A stretch of DNA of 64,000 bases from Eucalyptus grandis (Eukaryota; Streptophyta; Magnoliopsida; Myrtales; Myrtaceae): NCBI RefSeq assembly GCF_016545825.1, contig NC_052612.1:49025738-49089737 (forward strand), given 5' to 3'. The position numbers and the translations under genes were made by a program. Position 1 is the stretch's first letter, and every line of letters starts with the position of its first letter. Shown here in pieces: positions 11,456 to 21,760 of this stretch. The notes beneath the pieces were generated by a model that was not told the origin of the DNA, did not search any database, and saw only the letters and a program-made list of their open reading frames with translations.

Positions 11456-12525
11456 AAAAAAAAAAAAAAAATCCTAATCGATATGGACATTGGTTCGGCC
11501 AGAGGAAAATAAAATGGTATGAGTCGGTGTTATCGGCTTATAGTAGTGGGCAAAGGCAAACACCTCTCAGTTTCAACATTTTTAAGCTGTGATACTAATA
11601 GTGTGATTACTCTACTGGACTTACTACGTCGCGAAAGCAAAAAATAAAAAGAATACTAGAAATGTTAGAAACGTTGGCTTCGACTTGGAGTTATCAGTGG
11701 ATTTTCATTTTCATGAACTTTAAAGAGTGGTAAACATTGACTCGACTTGGAGTCATATACGATCTTTAATTGAAAGGATCATATGAACTTTCTCTTTTTT
11801 GCAATTGAAAACTAAAGCGATGGATTAAATTCCTCACGATTATTAAATATTCTAGGTGCATACATTCATCTCTCACACGGCACGTAAGTTCCAGGTACAC
11901 AAGATATCCTATGAGATGAGAATAAACTCATAAACTAAAATGAGTGTTCTTGATGTTCCAATATATTAATCTCTATTACTTATTCGAAATATATTTTTCA
12001 TGCTGATATATTTTGTAGTTGAAAACATAATTCAAAATAGTAATTCTTGTTTGAACGAGATATGTTAGAAACATATTATACTACCTATATTATCTTTATC
12101 GTGACTACAAAATCACGACTTATCCTAATTACTTGATTAAAAGAAGTCTACCCCTATCGTTAGCACAACTGATGTTCCGCGTTCCCATATATTGCTCCCT
12201 ATGCCCGAGCGATCCACACTATAGATAATCTAGGTCTAGCCTGTAGTATTTTGGATATTAGCAATAATTACTGAACTTTTAAGGCAAATCCCAACTAGAT
12301 CGACATTTCCACAATAAATGCATACAAGAGCAGAGGACCATGGCATCTCTCTCTGAAATGCCTCCATTTTGGGGGCTTTGCCTTTATGGTCGGCCAACAT
12401 GTGAACTTTGTGGCTTGATTTGTCTCACACTCAAACTACCACACCCCTAATATATATATATTAATATCTCTCCGACAACTTAAATCTATGTACCTCTTCT
12501 ATCGTCTCTCCGTGATATCGTGATG
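11456..12525. other. Intergenic, no gene seen
   Basis: AT-rich, with an A-run at about 11453-11470 and two short CGACTTGGAGT-containing echoes of block Z at about 11680 and 11740. Nothing else is recognisable. Confidence 0.45.
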
Positions 12526-14085
12526 AATGGTACATTACCATCGTTATTTCAAAGTTAGTAATTTAGTTAAGATCAAAACATCAAATAGATGGTCTTTAAA
12601 AACACGCAATGTAGACCAAGAAATGACCTTAATATGAATAACAAGGGAAAAGTGCCAAAAAAGTCCTAAACCTTTTGGCTTTGTGCCGATTTAGTCTTAA
12701 ACCTTTTTTTGGTACCGATTTAGTCCTAAACCTTTTTACGTTGTGTCAATTAAGTCCTTTCCGCCCAATTTTGACCGGATTTTGCTGACTGGACGCCGGC
12801 CGGCTGACGTGGCCTGATCGACGCTGATGTGTATAATTTTTAATAGTATTTTAATTTTTTTGAATTTTTTTATTTTTATTTTTTCTCTTTTTATTTTTAT
12901 TCTTTTCTTTATTCTTTATTCTTTTTTTATTTTTCTGCTCATCTTCTTCCTCCAGCCGGTCGCGAGCTCGACGACCAGCCACCTCGCCGGGGCCGCGAGG
13001 GCGGCCTCACGCCGGGCGGGCGAGGCTCGCCCTCGCCGGATCCGGGAGGCTCGACCTCGCTAGATCCGGCGCGGGAGGAGCCGGCGGGGCTCACCCTAGC
13101 CAGATCCGGCGAGGGCGAGCCTCGCCGCCCAAGCCTCGAGGGCGGCCTCGTGTCGGGTGGGCAAGGCTCGCCCTCGTCGGATCCGGCGAGGGTCAAGCCT
13201 CGCCCAAGGCCGGCGAGGTTCGACCTCGCCAAATCCGACGCGAGGAGGAGCTGGCGAGGTCGCCCGTCGGCCATGGGCGAGACTTGACCTCGCCAAATCC
13301 GACGAGGGCAAGCCTCGCCGCCCAGTCTCGAGGGCGGCCTCGCACTGCGGGCGAGGCTCGCCCTTGCCGGATCTGGCGAGGGTGAGCCCCGCCAGCTCCT
13401 CCTCGCGCCGGATCTGGCGAGGGTCGAGCCTCGCCAGATCCGGCGAGGGTGAGCCTCGCCCACCCGGCGCGAGGCCGCCCTCGCGGCCACTAGCAAGGTG
13501 GCCGGCGAGGTCGAGACCTCGCCGGCCGTTGCCTCTAGCCGGTCGGCGAGCTCCGACGACCGGGCCGGAGGAAGAAGATGAGCAGAAAAATAAAAAAAAA
13601 TAAAAAAAATAAAGAAAAGAATAAAAATAAAAAGAAAAAAATTCAAAAAAATTAAAATACTATTAAAAATATACACGTCGGCGCCGATCAGCCACGTCAG
13701 CCGGGGGTCCCAAGAAGCAAAATCCGGTCAAAATTGGCCGGAAAGGACTTAATTGGCACAACGTAAAAAGGTTTAGGACTAAATTGGCACCAAAAAAAGG
13801 TTTAGGACTAAATCGGCACAAAGCCAAAAGGTTTAGGACTTTTTTGGCACTTCTCCCTGAATAACAACACAAGACTCAAAAGACTTGACTTGTTCTGAGA
13901 TAGGCACTACAAAAAACTGGATAGACTTGTCCACAATCTTCGTAATGGCGCTGGTCTTGCTTCCAAGTTGACGTGGACTTCTCGTCTAGATGGGGTCTAC
14001 TCATCAATTTACAAACTCCAACGGCAAGAATGGATGTGCCTTTTTTCCCTAATGAAAACTATCATGTGTGGACCTTAAATGCACT
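12526..14085 (+). repeat. RLP-leader repeat split by a transposon
   Basis: The left part (about 12526-12644) holds ATCGTTATTTC...ATTTAGTTAAGATCAAAACATC. The right part (13858-14085) resumes with CAAGACTCAAAAGACTTGACTT, GCACTACAAAAAACTGG, ATGGGGTC and CATCAATTTACAAACTCCAA. Together they are the same leader as at 2430-3100 and in the array. The gap is exactly the element at 12645-13857. This leader is the 5' flank of the RLP at 14229. Confidence 0.75.
12645..13857. mobile_element. Mutator-like foldback element with long inverted repeats
   Basis: The ends are near-perfect inverted repeats, starting GGGAAAAGTGCC on the left and GGGAGAAGTGCC on the reverse-complemented right. The arms stay complementary for roughly 300 bp, including several TTTAGTCCTAAACC words and CCAATTTTGACCGGATTTTGC. 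A 10-bp direct repeat TGAATAACAA flanks the element at 12635-12644 and 13858-13867. A 9-11 bp target duplication with long terminal inverted repeats is the hallmark of Mutator-type elements. The core (about 12955-13575) is a GC-rich array of CTCGCC and GGCGAG words and itself folds back. It encodes no transposase, so it is non-autonomous. Several reading frames through the core are compositional artefacts. Confidence 0.8.
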
Positions 14086-14175
14086 GCATATAGATGATAC
14101 ACATGCATACACATAAGGCGGATGCATGTAACCACAAGTTGCCACGTTAAAAGAGAGATCTCTCCCTGCCCTTCT

Positions 14176-14183
14176 CTATAAAT
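14176..14183 (+). promoter_or_regulatory. TATA box of the RLP locus
   Basis: CTATAAAT lies about 50 bp before the ATG at 14229, within a block (ACGTTAAAAGAGAG to ATTAGAGGACCC) that is shared with remnant B at about 8995-9055. In remnant B the corresponding site reads CTATGAAT. Spacing implies a very short 5' leader. Confidence 0.6.
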
Positions 14184-14228
14184 GATTTGAGTTTGATTAG
14201 AGGACCCTTATACCCCTCACTCTAAAAC

Positions 14229-17200
14229 ATGAATTCATCCTTTCCTTCATTGCTCATGGGGAGTTATTGTTCCCAAGTGCTCACACTAGTAACTCTATTA
14301 CTCATTTTAGATCATTCATGCGTGTGCTTCTGTAACAATTCAACATCTATTTACAGAGCGCAAGAAAGAGAGACTCTGCTCCAACTTCAACAAAGCCTCT
14401 TTGATCCATCCGGCTTGCTTTCTTCGTGGAAAGGCAAAGATTGTTGTAGATGGGAAGGAGTGATTTGTGATGGAGTATATGGTCATGTCATCAAGCTCCA
14501 ATTATTACCCCAACCAAGAAGAGACATGGAACCGAAGCTCTTCCTAGCTGGTGAGTTTAACTCTTCTTTGCTCCACTTAAGATACTTGAACCACTTGGAC
14601 TTAAGTGGGATCGATTTCAATCAAAAAAGAATACCTGAATTCATCGGGTCGATTAAACAATTGAGGTACCTCAATCTATCGTTTGCCAACTTCTACGGAA
14701 CGGTTCCTCAACAATTGGGAAATCTCACCAAGTTGGAAGTCCTCGATCTTCATAATGAATATGAAAATTTGGTTGTGGATGATATCATATGGGTTTCTTA
14801 TCTTCGGTCACTAAAGTACCTTGACATTAGTGGCTCGATGATTGCGAACAAAAGAGTCCTCATGCAAGTGATTAGCACGCTCCCAGCTTTATCGTATTTG
14901 AGCTTATCAGGTTGTGGATTACATAATCTTCATCTGTCTTTCGATCACTTGGCCAATTCTACTTCTCTTTTTCATCTTCAGTACCTCGATCTTTCGAGTA
15001 ATCTTTTTGTAGGTCCCATCCCAAGCACTTTATTTCAAAACATGACTTCTCTTCAGCATCTTAATCTTTCAAGCAACTCTTTCAACTCATCAATTCCCAT
15101 GTGGTTTGACAAGTTTACAAGCCTTGTTCATCTTGATCTTGGGAAAAATCTTTTTGACGGAATTGAAGGAGGCATTTTCTCATTCTTAAAGAACAATCGG
15201 TACCTCAAGTCATTGCATTTGCATGAAAACCAAATCGGAGAAGAGATTTCAACAACCCAAGGAAATTCATCTGGACCCATCGAGAATAGCTTAGAGCATC
15301 TAGAGATATGTTATAATCATCTTTAGGGTGCTTTGCCCAACTGGTTGGTGCACTTCACAAACTTAAAACATATTCTACTTTCCAACAATTTCTTCACCAG
15401 TCCAATCCCTAGTGTCATCGAATCATTGTCAAACTTGGAAACACTAGATCTTTCTAATAATCAATTGGTGGGGCACATTCCCGCGTCGTTAGGGAAATTG
15501 GGGGCTTTGCAATACTTGGATCTTGGATATAATCATTTAGAAGGTGTGATTACCGAAATCCATTTTTCTAATTTGTCAAGGCTCAAGTTGTTGCACATCG
15601 ATAACAATCATAACTTGAGTTTTAAGGCAAAACCCAGCTGGATACCCCCTTTCCAACTAGAAGATATTATGATGAACTCTTGCAAATTTGGAACTAAATT
15701 TCCCCTATGGATTCAGACACAAGCCAAAGCTATAAAAATCACACTCACCAATGCTTCCCTTTTTGGGCCCTTGCCGAAATGGTTAGCCAACTTGACGTTT
15801 TCTTGGCTCGATCTATCTCACAATCAAATTACCTTGCCAAAATGGTCAACCAACTTGATGTTTTCTTTGCTCGATCTATCTTACAATCAGATTACTGGGC
15901 CCTTGCCAGAATGGTCGGCCAACTTGACGTTTTCTTCGCTCGATCTATCTTACAATCAGATTACTGGGCCCTTGCCATAATGGTCAGCCAACTTGACGTT
16001 TTTCGAGCTCAATCTATCTTGCAATCAAATTACTGGGCCCTTGCCAGAATGGTCGGCCAACTTGACGTTTTCCATGCTCGATCTATCTTACAATCGGGGA
16101 CATTCGGGCCCCCCGAATGGTCGGCCAACTTGACGTTTTCCATGCTCGATCTATCTTACAATCAGATTACTGGGCCCCTGCCAGAATGGTCGGCCAACTT
16201 GACGTTTTCCATGCTCGATCTATCTTACAATCAGATTACTGGGCCCCTGCCAGAATGGTCAGCCAACTTGACGTTTTCCAGGCTCGATCTATCTTACAAT
16301 CAAATTACTGGGCCCCTACCAGAATGGTCAACCGACTTGACGTCTTCCAGGCTTGATCTATCTTACAATCAGATTACTGGGCCCCTGCCAGAATGGTCAG
16401 CCAACTTGATGTTTTCCGAGGTCGATCTATCTTACAATCAGATTACTGGGCCCTTGCTAGAATGGTCAGCCAACTTGACGTTTTACGATATCGATCTATC
16501 TAATAATCAGATTACTGGGCCCCTGCCAGAATGGTCGGCCAACTTGACGTTTTACGATATCGATCTATCTAATAATCAGATTACTGGGCCCCTGCCAGAA
16601 TGGTCGGCCAACTTGACGTTTTTCACGCTCAATCTATCTTACAATCAAATTACTGGGCCCCTGTCAGAATGGTCAGCCAACTTGACGTTTTCCTGGCTCG
16701 ATCTATCTAACAATCAGATTACTAGGCCTTTGCCAAAATGGTTAGCCAACTTGATGATTCATGAGCTCGATCTATCTTACAATCAGATTACTGGGCCCTT
16801 GCCACAATGGTCAGCCAACTTGACAATTTCCAAGCTTGATCTATCTTACAATCAGATTATTGGGCCATTGCCCAACATGTCTATTAATTGTTCCTTTTTA
16901 GATCTCTCCCACAACTTGATCTTTGGACCTCTTCCGATAGATATCGGTATTAGGTACCAAGTATATGATTTGCATCTCAATGATAACCTGATCAATGGTA
17001 CTCTACCGTCATCATTATGCAACATGGAGCTGGTTGAATTAAATCTTGCCAACAATAGCCTATCCGGAAGTATTCCAGACTGTTGGAAGAATTCTTTATC
17101 ATTCTTGACTTTGTCATTTAATAAGTTGTCCGGAATAATTCCTAGCTCACTTGGATCATTGCCCTACCTTATTAGCCTACACTTGAATGGAAACCATCTC

Positions 17201-18202
17201 AATGGGGAGCTTCCTCAAGCTTTAGGTTATTGTACACATCTGGTAATTTTAGACCTTGGAGAGAATAATTTGTCTGGAAGCATTTCGACATGGTTTGACG
17301 AAAGCTTTCAGTCCTTGTTGATCCTGAGGCTACGGGAGAATAGATTTGTCGGCAGCATCCCTTCACAACTCTGTTCACTATCAAGATTGCAAATATTAGA
17401 TATGGCAATGAACAATTTGACGGGAACGATCCCACATTGTCTTGGCAATATGAGCAGCATGACCAACTTCAATCAAAGCATTCCATTTGGATCGAGAATT
17501 TTAAGTCTAGATTGGGATCAAGAGCACGTGGTTGAGATCATAAAGGGAAGATATAACGAATACACCAGAATTGTTTTGCAACTTGTGGTCAATTTGGATC
17601 TCTCTAGCAACTTTTTGAATGGGTTAATTCCCGAAGAACTTTCTTTCCTCTCAGGATTGCATGGCTTGAACTTGTCTCACAACCATCTCTCTGGAAATAT
17701 TCCCATTGGCATTGGGAACATGACGTCACTCGAGTCTCTTGATCTTTCAAACAACTACCTCTCAGGGACAATTCCACAAGGCATTTCAGAGTTAACATCC
17801 CTAGCCCACCTCAACTTGTCACAAAACAACTTGAATGGGCAGATTCCAAAAGGAAATCAAATTCAAACACTCGATGATCCTTCCATTTATGCTAGCAATC
17901 CTCTACTATGTGGTGATCTTCTGAGAAAAAAATGCCTCGGAGCTGAGGCGCCTCAACCACCGAAAATCTCTCACCCAAAAGATACACATGAAGAGGATAA
18001 GCTTGATAAGGCATTGTTCTATGTGGTTGTAATGCTTGGATTTGCAACTGGGTTCTGGGGCTTTTTCGGAGTTTTACAGTTCAAGAAAGATTGGAGACTT
18101 GCATATTTCAGCTTTGCGGATCAAGCAACAAACAAGGCTTATGTGACCATAGCAGTGAAGGTAGCCAAGTTGAAGAGAGTGAGACTGTCAGGAAGCACAT
18201 AA
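14229..18202 (+). pseudogene. LRR receptor-like protein (EIX2-like RLP), disrupted
   Basis: An intronless plant cell-surface receptor without a kinase, of the class that senses microbial or developmental ligands with SOBIR1-type partners (family knowledge). In order: signal peptide (about residues 1-31), LRRNT with the DCCRWEGVIC motif, many 23-24-residue LRRs, a 16-unit LRR expansion (15771-16867), more LRRs, a short non-LRR island near KGRYNEYT (about 17540-17565), final LRRs, the conserved NQIQTL...NPLLCG C-cap, an acidic juxtamembrane segment, one membrane span (about 18010-18081) and a short basic tail. Three lesions break it: TAG at 15324-15326, TAA at 15978-15980 (GAA in sister units), and a 1-bp deletion within 16095-16110 shifting the frame. 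The open pieces are 14229-15326 (365 aa) and the correct frame from about 16109 to 18202. The span corresponds to about 1,324 codons; minus the expansion it is about 955, normal for RLPs. Sequencing error cannot be excluded for any one lesion. Confidence 0.85.
15771..16867 (+). repeat. 69-bp tandem array of LRR units inside the RLP
   Basis: Sixteen units of 69 bp, each one 23-residue LRR of the pattern LPEWSANLTF-x-x-LDLSYNQITGP. Unit starts include 15771 (63 bp, lacking the GP codons), 15834, 15903, 15972, 16041 (68 bp, carrying the frameshift) and 16109. The following LRR at 16868 (LPNMSINCSF) is ordinary. The variable residues lie mainly at the positions just before LDLS (SW, SL, SS, FE, SM, SR, SE, YD, FT, HE, SK), the solvent-exposed strand of an LRR. 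Most units keep an N-x-T glycosylation site (NLT). Nucleotide identity between units is very high, indicating unequal crossing-over or slippage amplification. Confidence 0.95.
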
Positions 18203-19246
18203 GAAAGGAGCAATCTCGTGCTCTCTCCCCTGCCTTTAGTTCTTCATTTTAGGTTTACTTAGAACTTGTGCTCGTGTGATCTCTTCCCTTCCATGAGTTT
18301 GCTTATTCAGGTAATTTAATTAGCATTCTATGATGTCTATTCTCAAAACACTACTCTTTCTACTTTGTCTTCCTAGCCAAACTATGCTTTCTACTCTCTC
18401 TCTTTTCAGCCTAAATATGATTTCTATGCAACTTCTTTTCCCTGTTAATGAGTGCTCGTTCAGACAGATTTAAATGGGCCTCAACATTGACGGGCCTCCA
18501 ATTCTTGGATCATGAGAGGATGGGTAGGGAAGCACGCAAATGGATTCAAAACTAGAAAATTTCCGCCTTGGTTGAATTTTAAAGCTGCTGGAAATTTTCC
18601 AATCTTCTTGGTAAAAAATTGTGGCCGATATACTAATCTTCCGCTAAAATAGTAACTTGCGAATATCTTTAAATTTCGCAAGTGGTTTTGTATATCACCG
18701 TGAATTGACCAATCTCCTAATTGATTTAGCCCATTACCAAGTTTTTTCAAGTTTTACGGGCGGGGTCTATAAACTACCAGCACTACAAGCAGTCCACTAA
18801 CATCCTGAAAATTTGTAAATTACCAACTTCTCGGAAATTATCGACATTTCACGATTTTGCTAGCTCCTTTGAAATTATGAGTGTCCTTTGTAATGTACTA
18901 ATATTATAATACATTTACCAACGTTAATTTGAAATAGTAATTTATTTTAGTGTTGGTACTTTAATTACGGCCCTGGCAAAATTCCAAAGGAGTTGGTAAT
19001 TTATTATTTCATTTGAAAGTCGAGAAATTTCTTATAGTGGCGATAATTTTCTAAAGGACTACTCAACATTTGAGTGTTGGTCATATTATTTTTACCTACG
19101 GTATTAAACATCTATCAACTAAGTCAGAAATCAACTAATAAAAGGAAAATTTTGTAGCTTTTTAAACGGCTAGATCATAGTAAGCTGGTCCCCTAAAGCT
19201 GATTGGGTTTTTTTATTTTTTTATTTTATTTTCATCTGGAAGCTAA
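18203..19246. other. 3' flank of RLP and AT-rich intergenic DNA
   Basis: The first 250 bp are likely 3' UTR. From about 18770 to 19140 the sequence is built from loosely reiterated words like ACCAAC, TTGGTAATTT and AAATTACC, similar in texture to 48360-49300; these may be decayed copies of one repeat. No gene was seen. Confidence 0.45.
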
Positions 19247-19760
19247 TGTGACGGCCCAAACGGCGGTGCGCGAGGAGGAGGGATGGCAGTGCGTCCGCGC
19301 TTCAGTCCCCAGATGTGCGCAGGGAAGGGATCTCTCTCTTGTCCCGCATCGCATAGGGGGGAGTCTTGGGCTAGTTTATAAAGATTGGTCCCTCTAATCT
19401 GTGTAACGCGTTTCACGTACGCTTCCGCTATGCTGAGAAGAAACCCATGAGGGAGGACAACATTACACAGTGGGGCCCAGGTCCTTACAAATGGTATCAG
19501 AACCGACTCCCGACCACGTGTGAGGCCATAACGAGGGTGCCGTGCTCCCAAGGGGAGGAGGGTTGCGGGTGTGAGGCCATAACGAGGGTGCTATGCTCCC
19601 AAGGGGGGGAGAGTGTGCGGGGAGGGGGGCCCGGGTCCTTACAAATGGTATTAGAGCCGACTCCCGATCGCATGTGAGGCCATAACGTGGGTGCTGTGCT
19701 CCCAAGGGGAGGAGGGTTGCGGGTGAAGGGCGTTGATTTGCCTATTGGAAATGGAACTAA
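19247..19760 (+). mobile_element. Small LTR-retrotransposon (TRIM-like) LTR/PBS fragments
   Basis: A putative 243-bp LTR runs from TGTGACGGCC (19247) to GGTCCTTACA (19489), starting TG and ending CA. It is followed after two bases by TGGTATCAGAACC (19492), which matches the primer-binding site complementary to initiator tRNA-Met. The LTR-end plus PBS junction recurs at about 19635-19660 (TCCTTACAAATGGTATTAGAGCC), and a third LTR-start-like word GTGACCGCCCAGATGGCGG occurs near 19765. Between them a GAGGCCATAACG...GTGCTCCCAAGGGG unit is repeated three times. No coding capacity was seen, so this is a rearranged non-autonomous element or solo remnants. Confidence 0.55.
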
Positions 19761-19910
19761 GAGTGTGACCGCCCAGATGGCGGTGCGTGGGGAGGAGGGT
19801 TGCAGGTGAAGGGCATTAATATTGGCTATTGGAATCAGTGTCCAAAGCGGAAAATGAAGGGTGTTGATTTGCCTATTGGAAATGGGGATAGTTCCAATTC
19901 TCAATATTTG

Positions 19911-20062
19911 GACAGGATGAGTTTTGCTCGGAAGCTTATGTTCTTTCAGCGACTATATAGAATCTGAATTTAACCTTACATAATGATAAAATTCGGGATG
20001 CTGATCAAATTTAGCTTTACTTGCATTCACCACCTCACATTGCTTACGTTTACTAGAACATG
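19911..20062 (+). repeat. Dispersed repeat X, copy 3
   Basis: Matches 1212-1350 in order (GACAGGATGAGTTTTG, GAATTTAACCTTACATAATG, GCATTCACCACCT, TTGCTTACGTTTACT). Same orientation as copy 1. Unknown class. Confidence 0.7.
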
Positions 20063-21760
20063 GTGGATCTGTTTAGCATGTTCGCCTCTGCAACTAAAGT
20101 GATCGTCTGAACTCTGAAGCAGCTCTAAAAATATCGCCACCGTGAACCACGGCTCTGTCTGGGAAATTTCCCTTGTTTGTTTTTCGTTTTAGTCGTTGTA
20201 AACTGCTGGCTGCACATAATTTCCATGGGAAGCACTAGAAAAAAGAACCGCGGCTTCACATGCCTAGCCGGTGTGTTGAATCTTCCTCCGGAAACAAATC
20301 GTTGTCGAGCTGGGCGAGAAACCACAGCCTAATTGAAGTGGAAGGCGGCTTGCTCGGGGAGTTTGCAGGCGCCATCGCCTGAAATGCTGAGTGGGCCCCG
20401 CTGTTCACAACCTGGCATCAAATAACCAAGGAATCGAGGAAGACTGTAATTGAGAACCTAGGCAGTTTGTTGTTAGACATAAACCGGTGATTCTAATCAC
20501 GCATTGAAGAACAAAATTCAAGCATTGATTAGAAATTCACGAAGATTCAATGAAATTACTAGTATACTCTACTAACCCAATCTTCTCGTGTACTAATGAT
20601 GTATTACCAAATGAGAGAATTTGTGTTAGATCCTGTGATTGCCCTTACGAAATTAATAATCGTTCTTTTTATAAATTGCCTCCCCATTAAAGCGGTTATC
20701 AAATGGACGGTTATCACGAAGAGATACAAAGCGTGAAAAAATCAAATGTGATATAACCGTTACTTAAAAAGAGAAAACGCGAGTCAAAATATCCACAACA
20801 ATTTATATTTAAATGTTATTATGAACCGTGAAATTATTTTTAATTTATTAATTTTATAAGTGACGTAAGCAAATATTTTTAAGAAAATATATGCAAAATT
20901 CAACGTTTTTTTATGAAACAAGCATCTTAATCCCATTTAAGCAAATTTTTGTCCAGCATGTTTACACTTCTAACTGTGATATATAATTACTGAATTCTAT
21001 AGCTTAGACTCCGTGTTTTTCACGTGATTCATCGGACGATACCTAAATTTAATATTTCTTCTTTTATTTAGGGACATACTGCCTAATCATGCAATTTTAG
21101 TTGTGCACAGTAAGATCGAAATACACATACACACGATTATACGTAGCCTTATGTTTCCAAGACAACTTTCTCCATGAAAACTTCCTTAGATTCTGTCACC
21201 TGAGAATTTCTGCAAGCATGCTTCATACGGCAATCATAGACCAGTAAAAACAAAGCCTCTCACCATGATTCTTCTCTCTTTATTCTTTTCTTGCGCAAGC
21301 GTGAAATTGCAACTGAATTTCTTTTACTTCACTTTTCGCAACCTCAGAGCAGCTGGAGCTTGGAAGAAGATGGACAATGAATCGAGATTTCTCAGCTTAT
21401 CCAGAAAACAAGGAATGAAAAAAAAAAAAAAAAAAAAAGATTGGACGATGGATCAGAATGACCCAACGCTCTTCGACTCCAAGAAAAGGTCGAGATCAAG
21501 CACCATCACTCTATATTTATTGTTCTGCACTCTCTTCATCCCGTTTCGTACATGCTTTCTAAAATCTTACCAAGTAATTTCTGTGTTCTTCGGCCTGCAC
21601 TGTCCTCTAACCGTGCACCAAAGCTCACCAACTCGATGAGTGGTCCACCAAACCAATTTCTTACAAAATATAATTCAAAAATGAAGTACAAATAAATCAA
21701 TGGAAGTATTTAACAGGACTCATTTACTCAAAAGTATGCATTTTCCCTCGAATTACGCAA
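20063..21760. other. Intergenic, no convincing gene
   Basis: A 124-codon reading frame at 21265-21639 is interrupted in character by an 18-base A-run coding for polylysine and shows no domain; I do not call it. The rest is AT-rich. The last portion (about 21640-21760) is probably 3' UTR of the lipase gene on the minus strand. Confidence 0.5.

Noticed and set aside
12827..13676. Several reading frames of 70-245 codons on both strands
   Set aside because: They cross the GC-rich palindromic core of the foldback element; translations are Arg/Ala/Pro-rich repeats open on both strands, as expected from composition.
16852..17798. Minus-strand frames of 64-78 codons
   Set aside because: Antisense shadows of the LRR coding sequence.
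21265..21639. Plus-strand 124-codon frame with hydrophobic start
   Set aside because: Contains an A-run coding for polylysine, no domain, no homologue that I recognise, and lies at the 3' flank of the lipase gene.
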